From Variovorax flavidus (GTDB taxonomy: Bacteria > Pseudomonadota > Gammaproteobacteria > Burkholderiales > Burkholderiaceae_C), in assembly GCF_030317145.1 (NCBI RefSeq), contig NZ_JASZYE010000005.1, positions 248,001-312,000 on the forward strand: 64,000 nt of DNA, read 5' to 3'. Under the pieces are notes generated by a model. That model was not told the origin of the DNA and did no database searches. It saw only the letters and a program-made list of their open reading frames with translations. Below are positions 27,525-34,832 of the stretch, one piece after another. The first letter of the stretch is position 1. Each line of letters opens with the position of its first letter. Position numbers and translations under genes: made by a program.

Positions 27525-29317
27525 TGGCCGCGCCGGCCATTCACTACCGCGTCGAGTGCGCGGATCGCAAGGCACACCTCTTCGCCGTCACGCTGACCAT
27601 CGACCAGCCGGCTGCGCTGCAGCGCGTGACGCTGCCGGTGTGGATTCCGGGCAGCTACCTGGTGCGCGAGTTCTCGAAGAACCTGCAGAACCTGCGCGCT
27701 GTGCAGGGCCGGCGCAAGCTGGAAGCGGCACAACTCGACAAGTGCAGCTGGCAGATCGAATGCACGCCGGGCAAGCCGCTGGTGCTGCGCTACGAGGTTT
27801 GCGCGTACGACAACTCCGTGCGTACCGCCTGGCTGAACGCCGATCGCGGCTTCTTCAACGGCACCAGCCTGTGCCTCCAGGTCGAAGGCCAGCTCGATGG
27901 GCCGCACGCGATCGAGGTGCTGGCGCCGCCGACTTCGGCGGACGGCGCGCGGTGGTCCTGCGCCACGGCGCTGAAGCCCACGAAGGTCGATCGCCACGGC
28001 TTCGGCAGCTACATCGCCGACAGCTACGACGAACTGGCCGACAGCCCGGTCGAGATGGGCGCCTTCTGGAGCGCGGAGTTCGAGGCCTGCGGCGTGCCGC
28101 ACCGCTTCGTGATCGCCGGCGCGACCGCGTCTTTCGACGGCGAACGCCTGATTGCCGACACCCGCGCGATCTGCGAGGAGCAGATGCGCTTCTGGCACGG
28201 CGACAAGGTCGGCAAGCGCAACGGCCCCAAGCCGCCGCACGACCGCTATGTGTTCATGCTCAATGCCGTGGACGACGGCTACGGCGGGCTGGAGCATCGC
28301 CATTCGACCGTGCTGATCTGCACGCGCCGCGACCTGCCCCAGATCGGCGCCCGGAAGCAGACCGATGGCTACGTCACGCTGCTCGGACTGATCAGCCACG
28401 AGTATTTCCACACCTGGAACGTGAAGCGGCTGCGGCCCGCCGAGTTCGCGCGCTACGACTACGCGCGTGAGAACTACACGCAGCTGCTCTGGCTGTTCGA
28501 GGGCTTCACCAGCTACTACGACGACCTCCTGCTGCGTCGCGCCGGCCGCATCGACGATGCGACCTACCTGAAGCTCGTCAACAAGACCATCAACCAGGTG
28601 CAGCAGACACCGGGCCGCCTCGTGCAATCGGTGGCCGAGGCCAGCTTCGACGCCTGGATCAAGTACTACCGCCAGGACGAGCAGACGCCGAACACCACGG
28701 TGAGCTACTACACCAAGGGCGCTCTCGTCGCGATGTGCTTCGACCTCACCCTGCGCGCCGAAGGCAAGGGTTCGCTCGACGACGTGATGCGGCTGCTCTG
28801 GAAGACAAGCGAAGGCGGGCCCATCGACGAGGCGGACTTCGCCGCCGCCCTGGAAGCCATTGCCGGACGTTCGTTTGCACGGGAAATCGCCGCCTGGGTC
28901 CATTCGACCGATGAACTGCCCCTGTCCGATCTGCTGCGCGTGCACGGCGTTGCCGCGCTCGACGATCCGGCCCAGCGCGCCCAGGAACTCGGCCTTCGCG
29001 TGGCCGAGACCGGCGGCAGCGTGCAGGTCAAGGTCGTGCTGCGCGGCGGCGCCGCCGAGCAGGCGGGCTTCTCGGCGAACGACGAATGGATCGGCATCGA
29101 GCTGCCTGCGGCGAAAGGCCGGCCCGCCCAAGGCTGGCGGCTCGCACGGCTGGACGATCTCGCCCTCTACCTGGGCCCGCTGAAGAAGGCCACTGCGCTG
29201 GTCGCGAGGGATCGCCGCCTGCTGCGCCTGGCGCTGACCTTGCCCAGCGGCGTCACGACGTGGCGCCTCTTCGCGCAGGACCCGGCCAAGCTCGCGAAAT
29301 GGCTGAGTCGGCCGTAG
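27524..29317 (+). CDS. M61 family metallopeptidase (glycyl aminopeptidase-like) with PDZ domain
   Basis: 597 residues. The zinc site is H292-E-Y-F-H296 with a downstream Glu at E326 in LWLFEGFTSYYDD. The N-terminal beta domain (peptidase M61 N) precedes it and a PDZ-like domain follows (about 500-570). M61 enzymes include the Sphingomonas glycyl aminopeptidase. No signal peptide is apparent, so it is probably cytoplasmic. The start overlaps the dsbC stop, suggesting coupled translation, although a functional link is not obvious. Confidence 0.92.
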   Translation: MAAPAIHYRVECADRKAHLFAVTLTIDQPAALQRVTLPVWIPGSYLVREFSKNLQNLRAVQGRRKLEAAQLDKCSWQIECTPGKPLVLRYEVCAYDNSVRTAWLNADRGFFNGTSLCLQVEGQLDGPHAIEVLAPPTSADGARWSCATALKPTKVDRHGFGSYIADSYDELADSPVEMGAFWSAEFEACGVPHRFVIAGATASFDGERLIADTRAICEEQMRFWHGDKVGKRNGPKPPHDRYVFMLNAVDDGYGGLEHRHSTVLICTRRDLPQIGARKQTDGYVTLLGLISHEYFHTWNVKRLRPAEFARYDYARENYTQLLWLFEGFTSYYDDLLLRRAGRIDDATYLKLVNKTINQVQQTPGRLVQSVAEASFDAWIKYYRQDEQTPNTTVSYYTKGALVAMCFDLTLRAEGKGSLDDVMRLLWKTSEGGPIDEADFAAALEAIAGRSFAREIAAWVHSTDELPLSDLLRVHGVAALDDPAQRAQELGLRVAETGGSVQVKVVLRGGAAEQAGFSANDEWIGIELPAAKGRPAQGWRLARLDDLALYLGPLKKATALVARDRRLLRLALTLPSGVTTWRLFAQDPAKLAKWLSRP

Positions 29318-29358
29318 CCCGCGCCGGGCCACGGATTGTTGGTATCAAGGAGACACGC

Positions 29359-30138
29359 ATGAGCTACGAAAACATCGAAGTCCGCGTCGAGGCCGAGAAG
29401 GTCGGCATCGTCACGCTCAACCGGCCCAAGGCGCTGAACGCGCTCAACGACGCGCTGATGACCGAACTGGGCCAGGCGCTGAAGGCCTTCGACGCCGACC
29501 CGGCGATCGGCTGCATCATCGTCACCGGCAGCGAGCGCGCATTCGCGGCGGGCGCCGACATCGCGGCGATGGCCAAGTACAGCTTTCTCGACGCCTACAA
29601 GGGCGACTTCATCACGCGCAACTGGGAAACCATCCGCCAGATCCGCAAGCCGGTGATCGCGGCCGTGAGCGGCTTCGCGCTGGGCGGCGGTTGCGAGCTC
29701 GCGATGATGTGCGACTTCATCATTGCCGCGGACAACGCCAAGTTCGGCCAGCCCGAGATCAAGATCGGCGTGATCCCCGGTGCCGGCGGCACTCAGCGCC
29801 TGCCGCGCGCGGTGGGCAAGTCCAAGGCGATGGACATGGTCCTGACCGGTCGCATGATGGACGCGGCCGAAGCCGAACGCGCCGGTCTGGTGAGCCGCAT
29901 CGTTCCTTACGAGAAGCTGGCCGACGAGGCGCTGGGCGCGGCGCTCGTAATCGCGAACTTCTCGCAGATCGCGGTGATGGCGGCCAAGGAGTCCGTCAAT
30001 CGCGCCTTCGAGAGCGGCCTGTCGGACGGCGTGATGTTCGAGCGCCGGCTGTTCCACGCGCTCTTTGCAACCGCGGACCAGAAGGAAGGCATGGACGCCT
30101 TCCTGAACAAGCGCGCCGCCGACTTCAAGCACCAGTGA
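29359..30138 (+). CDS. Enoyl-CoA hydratase
   Basis: 259 residues, crotonase fold. Oxyanion-hole segments are FAAGADIAAM and GFALGGGCELAM, and the catalytic glutamates are expected in GGGCELAM and PGAGGTQRLPRAVGKSKAM; both are present. A good GGAG ribosome-binding site lies before the ATG at 29359. It is an isolated beta-oxidation-type gene 41 nt after the M61 peptidase. FadB-like or PaaF-like use cannot be separated on sequence alone. Confidence 0.93.
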   Translation: MSYENIEVRVEAEKVGIVTLNRPKALNALNDALMTELGQALKAFDADPAIGCIIVTGSERAFAAGADIAAMAKYSFLDAYKGDFITRNWETIRQIRKPVIAAVSGFALGGGCELAMMCDFIIAADNAKFGQPEIKIGVIPGAGGTQRLPRAVGKSKAMDMVLTGRMMDAAEAERAGLVSRIVPYEKLADEALGAALVIANFSQIAVMAAKESVNRAFESGLSDGVMFERRLFHALFATADQKEGMDAFLNKRAADFKHQ

Positions 30139-30159
30139 CGCAGCGCCCGGGGGCGCCAG

Positions 30160-31956
30160 CTAGGGATTTCGTGCCGGCGGGACAACCGCGGGGACGGGGA
30201 TCGCCGGCGGCTCCTGTACCGCGTCCCGCAGCGCGTCGCGCAGTGCCGCGAGCGCCGGCGCGGATGGCACTCCGGTGGCGGACGGCGTCTTTCCTTCGCG
30301 CCAGCGCACCTGCTTCGGTGCGACCTCGAACACCGCCAGCACTTCGCGATCGCGCTGCAGCGTGATCCGGTATTCCGGCGTGCCGGACAACGGCTGCGAC
30401 CCGACGGCAGAGATCGCGGCGGAACCCAGCAAGGCATTCAGGTCGCGCGCTTCGGCGCGCGGCAGCGTGCGGCTTTCTCCGTTGCGCCGGGTGATCGTGA
30501 TGCGGTTCCACTGCGAAAGCGCTGCGAACGTTGGCGGATCGGTCGCCTCCGTGCGCACGGCCGGCGGAGGTGCAACGCGTGCGGCGCCGGGCGCGCCGCC
30601 GGCCGGTGGTGCGGCCGGTGGTGCGGTCGGTGGCGAGGCAGGCAGGACCGGCTGTACGGATTTCGCAGCGTCCGCGCTTTCGCGTCCCGGCGATGAGGGC
30701 TGCGGCACCTTTTGCACCTTCGCCGGTGGCGGCGGCGGCGGCGGTGCGACGGAAACGGCTGGCGGCTTCGCCTCAGGCACAGGCGCAGGCGCAGGCGGGG
30801 CCTTTGGCTCCGGCGGCGCAGGAGACGGCGGGGACGGCGGGGACGCCGACGATGCCGACGATGCCGACGAAGAATCCTTCGACAGCCCGGATTCAGCCAG
30901 GGCTGGGCGCTGCGACGCATCCGCCCCGCTGGCCCTAGACCCTGACGCGGACGCTTGCAGCCCCGAATCGAGCTGCGGCGCGACGGCCGGTTCGCGCCGC
31001 CAGAGCAGCGTCACCAGCGTCGCGACCAACAGCGTGGCCAACCCTGCCACCCAAGGTATGCGCGAGCGCTTGCCCCCCGACGGACCGATCCGCCGCCACC
31101 ATGGCCGCGCGGCCATTTCCAGTTCGGCTTCCGCCTCTTCCGGATCGAGCGCGCCGACGATATCGCCCGCCCTCTTCAGGATGGCCTTGCGATACCGCCA
31201 GTCAGGGGCCGTGTTCTGGTCCGGAGCGTGTTCCAGCGCCCGCCACAAATGCGGGTCGCTCAGGTCGTCCGGGATGTCCTCCGATGTACCGGTGCCCTGT
31301 TCCAGGACCGACAGATAGCGCTCCATGCAGCCCCGCAACTTCTTCAAGCCGGAGCGCAACCGCTTGCGGACGGTTTCGGCGCCGACGTCGAGCGCACCGG
31401 TCAGCGTCTCGACGGTGAAGCCCTCCTCGTGCTGCAACAGGAAGGCGGCGCGCTGTTCGTTCGGCAATTCGTCGAGGCAGGCCAGCAGCCGGCGCCCCGC
31501 GGCTCGCCAGAAGGCGAGTTCCTCGTCCGAAGGGTGCGAGGGATCGTTGGCAGCGCCGCCGTCGTCACTGAGCAGTCCGCGGCTGAAGAGTTGCGCGGCA
31601 TCGAGGCCATCGCCGTCTTCGTCGTGCGCATAGAACGCGACCTCGCGGCCACTCAGCCGGAGCCGGTCCATGGCAAGGTTGTGCGCAATGGTGAAGGCCC
31701 AGACGCGCCAGGAGGTACTTTCAGGCGAAAAGCTCTCCCTCGCGGTGCTCACCCGCATCCAGGTTTCCTGGAACACCTCGTCGACCTCGCCCGCGAACCG
31801 GATGCCGAGCAGGCGCCGAACGAAACGGTAAAGCGCTCTCTCGTTGCGCGCATAGAGCGCGTCGAAGGCGGACGCTTCTCCTCCGGCATACGCGAGCATC
31901 AACTCATCGTCCGGCGTGGCGTCGTCGAGGCTGGGAATTTCAGTGGGCGCGCGCAT
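30160..31956 (-). CDS. ECF sigma factor fused to a membrane-anchored Pro-rich extracytoplasmic tail
   Basis: 598 residues in one uninterrupted frame. Residues 30-100 form sigma region 2 (EVDEVFQETWMRV, WRVWAFTIAHNLAMDRLR) and 155-215 form region 4 (LDELPNEQRAAFLLQ, VGAETVRKRLRSGLKKL). Next comes a polar stretch containing WRALEHAPDQNTAPDWRYRK, a single predicted membrane helix at about 300-318 (IPWVAGLATLLVATLVTLLW), a Ser/Pro/Ala-rich linker at 330-470, and a small C-terminal domain at 475-585. Usually the sigma factor and a membrane-bound anti-sigma-like protein are separate genes. Here they are one polypeptide, with no in-frame start codon at the junction. The inferred role is a self-tethered sigma factor needing release or working at the membrane. 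Confidence 0.85.
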   Translation of the reverse strand: MRAPTEIPSLDDATPDDELMLAYAGGEASAFDALYARNERALYRFVRRLLGIRFAGEVDEVFQETWMRVSTARESFSPESTSWRVWAFTIAHNLAMDRLRLSGREVAFYAHDEDGDGLDAAQLFSRGLLSDDGGAANDPSHPSDEELAFWRAAGRRLLACLDELPNEQRAAFLLQHEEGFTVETLTGALDVGAETVRKRLRSGLKKLRGCMERYLSVLEQGTGTSEDIPDDLSDPHLWRALEHAPDQNTAPDWRYRKAILKRAGDIVGALDPEEAEAELEMAARPWWRRIGPSGGKRSRIPWVAGLATLLVATLVTLLWRREPAVAPQLDSGLQASASGSRASGADASQRPALAESGLSKDSSSASSASSASPPSPPSPAPPEPKAPPAPAPVPEAKPPAVSVAPPPPPPPAKVQKVPQPSSPGRESADAAKSVQPVLPASPPTAPPAAPPAGGAPGAARVAPPPAVRTEATDPPTFAALSQWNRITITRRNGESRTLPRAEARDLNALLGSAAISAVGSQPLSGTPEYRITLQRDREVLAVFEVAPKQVRWREGKTPSATGVPSAPALAALRDALRDAVQEPPAIPVPAVVPPARNP

Positions 31957-32090
31957 CGGCCGATTTTGACCCCACGTTCTGCGGCCTGCACCGCCGTTCA
32001 GGGGTGGAAGAAGTGCATTCCGTCGAGACGATGGCCCGTCTGATCGCGAGGCCCGCCTCCGGACGACTTCCGGAAACTTCCGTCGGGCCG

Positions 32091-32119
32091 CTGAAAACGG
32101 ACCGAAGCCGGGCTATAAT
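32091..32119 (+). promoter_or_regulatory. Promoter of the tRNA(CAT) gene
   Basis: A perfect -10 box TATAAT at 32114-32119 is preceded by CTGAAA at 32091-32096 (4 of 6 to TTGACA) with an ideal 17-nt spacer. It lies 10 nt before the tRNA 5' end. Confidence 0.75.
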
Positions 32120-32128
32120 CTCGGGCTC

Positions 32129-32205
32129 GGCTCTTTAGCTCAGTCGGTTAGAGCGATGGAATCATAATCCACAGGTCCGCGGTTCGAGTCCGTGAAGAGC
32201 CACCA
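32129..32205 (+). tRNA. tRNA with CAT anticodon (probably elongator tRNA-Met)
   Basis: 77 nt with the CCA end encoded. Acceptor arms GGCTCTT and AAGAGCC pair fully, the D-arm is GCTC/GAGC, the T-arm contains GGTTCGAGTCC, and the seven-base anticodon loop is ATCATAA. The anticodon stem has one A-C mismatch at its base. A CAT anticodon fits elongator Met, but tRNA-Ile2 (modified to lysidine by TilS) also carries CAT in DNA, so the amino acid is not fully settled. It is not initiator tRNA, since 1-72 is a paired G-C. Confidence 0.9.
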
Positions 32206-32211
32206 AACAAG

Positions 32212-32246
32212 AAAAGCCTGCTATCACTTCGATAGCAGGCTTTTTT
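32212..32246 (+). terminator. Rho-independent terminator after the tRNA
   Basis: A perfect 10-bp stem GCCTGCTATC / GATAGCAGGC with loop ACTTC, flanked by AAAA and followed by TTTTTT. It starts 7 nt after the CCA end. It may also stop transcripts arriving from the minus-strand lipoprotein gene. Confidence 0.95.
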
Positions 32247-32268
32247 GCATTGGGGAGTCGGTGGGTGC

Positions 32269-32478
32269 TCAGTCCTTGGGGCGCCTCCAGGCGCTGAGGA
32301 ATTCAGCCGGCTTGTCCGGCGGCTGCCACGTGACCACGACAGGGGACGATGAGCCCGACGGAGCCGCCGACGCAGCACTGGTGCCGATGGAACCATCCCT
32401 CCCGCCGCCGTCGCAGCCGGCAAGGCATGCCGCCACTGCCGCAAGGCCCACGACCACGTACCAGGATGAGTTCTTCAC
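32269..32478 (-). CDS. Small predicted lipoprotein, unknown function
   Basis: 69 residues from a GTG at 32478 with an AGGAG ribosome-binding site 5 nt upstream. After the start (VKNSSWYVVVGLAAVAAC) a lipobox LAGC is followed by a Gly/Ser-rich segment, so the mature protein is a short lipid-anchored peptide of about 48 residues ending in LSAWRRPKD. No homologous family was recognised. It is flanked by the tRNA terminator and a 163-nt upstream region holding a direct repeat. Confidence 0.72.
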   Translation of the reverse strand: MKNSSWYVVVGLAAVAACLAGCDGGGRDGSIGTSAASAAPSGSSSPVVVTWQPPDKPAEFLSAWRRPKD

Positions 32479-32537
32479 AGTTGCTCCTCGGTTGTTCTGC
32501 CTTCGCACGACGCTGCCCGGTCGTCAGAAGGCCCCAA

Positions 32538-32556
32538 GTGTAACTATGTTGTAACT
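32538..32556. promoter_or_regulatory. Direct heptamer repeat, possible response-regulator site
   Basis: Two copies of TGTAACT are separated by four bases, giving an 11-bp period as in OmpR/PhoB-family operators. The site lies about 60 nt upstream of the small lipoprotein start. A TTGACA hexamer on the minus strand at 32581-32586 lies nearby, but no convincing -10 box follows it. Confidence 0.35.
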
Positions 32557-32641
32557 CTAAAGTTTTATTTTTCGCGAGCGTGTCAAAAATGCACTGCATC
32601 GTTGACTTTGCAGAAGTGTGCCATCGATTAGGAGTAATTCG

Positions 32642-33841
32642 TTACATGCAAATCCCGATCCGGCGCGCTTCCGTCCTCGACACCGCACTCGCGTCTTCGA
32701 GGATGCCCTGAAGAATTCGCGGCAGTTCGACGATCGCTTCGTTGCGAATGCTGCGTGTCGCCGCCCGGTAACGCTCCAGGTTCAGGGTCAATGCATCGAC
32801 CGACTCCGCCACTTTGGCAAAGGTCGCGCAGACCAGCCCGACGCCCCGTTCGCGCACCCACTGGGCGTTGTAGCGCTCCTGCGGCAAGGTCCACCGATTG
32901 CGAACGACGATCACCGGCAACTGCATCTGCACGGCCTCGCTGAGGCTGCCAGGCCCAGGCTTGCCGATGAAGAAGTCGGCCAGTTGCATGTATTGGGCGA
33001 TGTCGGGCGTGAACTCCAGCACCAGGCGCGGCGCCCGCGACGGCAGCGCGCGCAGTTCCCGGGCGAGCTTCGCGTTGTGCCCGCAAGCGAGGATGAGCTG
33101 GGTGTCGGGCAGCCGCTTCGCAATGCCGAGCATGGCCTTGGAGCCCTGCCCGCCGAACAGCACGATGCCGGTCGGGCGGTCGGGGTCGAGCCCCATCGAG
33201 ATCCGCGCTGCGGCACGGTCGATCGGCTTCGCGTCATGGAATGCCGAGCGGATGAGCATGCCGGAACTCGCGTGGATGCGCTCGTCCGCATACCCGGCCT
33301 CGCGCGCCTGCTGCACGGCCCTGGGGCTTCCGCAGACGAAGTGTTGGTCCAGGCCTTTTTCGATCCAGAAGTTCGGCGGGTGATCCGCCAGGTCGGTCAG
33401 CACCGTCACATACGGAACGCCGGGCAACGTCGAAGCGAGCGCCTCGCACAAAGCGCGGTTGAAGTTGGGGATCAACGACACGACCATGTCAGGCTCGGTC
33501 GCCAGCCAATGCTGCTGCAGTTGCCGCAGCAGGGTCGAATGTCCCCAGCGGATCATTCCCTGCAGCAGCTTCAGCTCCTGCGCCAGGCCGAGCGTCCAGC
33601 CGCGCGCCAGGCGCTTGTTGTAGACGTCCTCCGGGTCCATGCCCGTCAGCTTGCGGAAGCTGTCCTTGGGGTCCAGCACTTCGCGCAGATTGACCAGCCG
33701 CACGGTCCACGGAAGTCCCGCCCGGTGGATGGCCGCCTCGAGCGCCAGCGCGGAGGCGCGATGCCCGCCGCCGGCGTTGAAGTAGACGAGGTCGACGATC
33801 CGATCCGTGCGGCGCGGTGAAAGCAAGGCGGCGCGCTTCAT
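32642..33841 (-). CDS. Diacylglycerol glycosyltransferase-like protein (GT28, MGDG-synthase type)
   Basis: 399 residues. The N-terminal signature YFNAGGGHRASALALEAAI is that of monogalactosyl- and glucosyl-diacylglycerol synthases, and the C-terminal GKPGPGSLSEAVQMQLPVIV region matches the MurG/GT28 sugar-nucleotide site. Such enzymes build non-phosphorus glycolipids on diacylglycerol. The ATG overlaps the stop of the upstream phosphoesterase gene (ATGA). If that gene is PlcP, which releases diacylglycerol from phospholipid, the pair would convert phospholipid to glycolipid. The sugar donor and acceptor are inferred only. Confidence 0.82.
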   Translation of the reverse strand: MKRAALLSPRRTDRIVDLVYFNAGGGHRASALALEAAIHRAGLPWTVRLVNLREVLDPKDSFRKLTGMDPEDVYNKRLARGWTLGLAQELKLLQGMIRWGHSTLLRQLQQHWLATEPDMVVSLIPNFNRALCEALASTLPGVPYVTVLTDLADHPPNFWIEKGLDQHFVCGSPRAVQQAREAGYADERIHASSGMLIRSAFHDAKPIDRAAARISMGLDPDRPTGIVLFGGQGSKAMLGIAKRLPDTQLILACGHNAKLARELRALPSRAPRLVLEFTPDIAQYMQLADFFIGKPGPGSLSEAVQMQLPVIVVRNRWTLPQERYNAQWVRERGVGLVCATFAKVAESVDALTLNLERYRAATRSIRNEAIVELPRILQGILEDASAVSRTEARRIGICM

Positions 33842-34716
33842 GCGTGCGCCGGCTCGCGCCGCGAAGCCGCACGCCCGACGCGGGTCTCGACGGGCATGTG
33901 CTGCGCCCAGTGCAGGATCTCCAGCGACCCGTCGGCATGCTCCGCCAGCGCGGTGAGGCTCTCGACCCAGTCGCCGTCGTTGGCATAGAGGATGCCGTCG
34001 ATGTCGCGCAGTTCCGCGTGGTGGATATGGCCGCACACGACGCCTTGCACGCCCCGCCTGCGCGCTTCGCGCGCCACCGCGTTCTCGAAATCGCCCACGT
34101 AGCTCACCGCGCGCTTGACCTTCAGCTTCAGGTACTTCGACAGCGACCAATACGGCAACCCCATGCGCGCTCGCAGGGAGTTGAGATGCCGGTTCAGCTT
34201 GAGCGTGAATTCATAGAGCGAGTCGCCCACATGCGCCAGCCACTTCGCGCACTGGATGACGCCGTCGAACAGATCGCCATGCATGACCCACAGCTTGCGG
34301 CCGTCCGCGGTCTCGTGGATCCACTCCTCCGCGACATCGATCCCGCCGAAGTTGTGATGCAGGTACTTGCGCGCGAATTCGTCGTGATTGCCAGGGATGA
34401 AGATCACGCGCGTGCCCTTGCGCGCCTTGCGCAGCAGCTTCTGGATCACGTCGTTGTGCGCCTGCGGCCAATACCAGTGACGCCGCAGCTGCCAGCCGTC
34501 GATGATGTCGCCGACGAGGAACAGGGTCTCGCACTCGGTGTGCTTCAGGAAATCGAGCAGCGCCCGTGCCTGGCAGCCGGGCGTGCCCAGGTGCAGGTCG
34601 GAGATCCAGAGCGTGCGGTACTTCTGCGGCGGGCGCAGGGCATCCCCGTCTTCCGGGTCGGGAAGCTGGGGGGCGGAATCGCGCCATGCGCGAAGAAAGG
34701 CGTCGTCGCGTTGCAT
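33838..34716 (-). CDS. Metallophosphoesterase, PlcP-like (UDP-2,3-diacylglucosamine hydrolase family)
   Basis: 292 residues from the ATG at 34716; an earlier non-ATG start is possible because the frame is open to 34800. Calcineurin-like metal motifs are complete: SDLHLG, GDIIDGW, PGNHDEF, MHGDLFD and CGHIHH. The family (COG2908) contains LpxH of lipid A synthesis and PlcP, the intracellular phospholipase C of phosphate-stress lipid remodelling. The WPQAHNDVIQKLLRKARKGT region, the length and the overlap with a DAG-glycosyltransferase favour PlcP. Automatic annotation would probably say LpxH-like. A possible Pho box lies 47-64 nt before the start. Confidence 0.85.
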   Translation of the reverse strand: MQRDDAFLRAWRDSAPQLPDPEDGDALRPPQKYRTLWISDLHLGTPGCQARALLDFLKHTECETLFLVGDIIDGWQLRRHWYWPQAHNDVIQKLLRKARKGTRVIFIPGNHDEFARKYLHHNFGGIDVAEEWIHETADGRKLWVMHGDLFDGVIQCAKWLAHVGDSLYEFTLKLNRHLNSLRARMGLPYWSLSKYLKLKVKRAVSYVGDFENAVAREARRRGVQGVVCGHIHHAELRDIDGILYANDGDWVESLTALAEHADGSLEILHWAQHMPVETRVGRAASRREPAHA

Positions 34717-34762
34717 GGACGGACACGATCGCTTCCACGCGTGACGCGGCCATGGCACAGGA

Positions 34763-34780
34763 ATGACTTGCCGATGACAG
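34763..34780 (-). promoter_or_regulatory. Possible Pho box upstream of the PlcP-like gene
   Basis: On the minus strand the sequence is CTGTCAT, CGGC, AAGTCAT: a perfect PhoB heptamer, a 4-nt spacer and a second heptamer matching at 5 of 7 positions, in the orientation expected for activating the phosphoesterase-glycosyltransferase pair. A good -10 box was not found downstream, which lowers confidence. Confidence 0.5.
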
Positions 34781-34832
34781 CGGCGGGTTTCTTCGGGCAA
34801 ACCATGACGCGCCGGCAGCGAAGTCGAGCCGC

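Noticed and set aside
32581..32586. Minus-strand TTGACA as a complete promoter of the small lipoprotein gene
   Set aside because: The -35 hexamer is perfect, but no acceptable -10 box occurs 15-19 nt downstream.
33838..34716. Calling this gene lpxH of lipid A synthesis
   Set aside because: The protein is longer than typical LpxH, shows PlcP-like internal segments and overlaps a DAG-glycosyltransferase gene. LpxH is not excluded without a tree.
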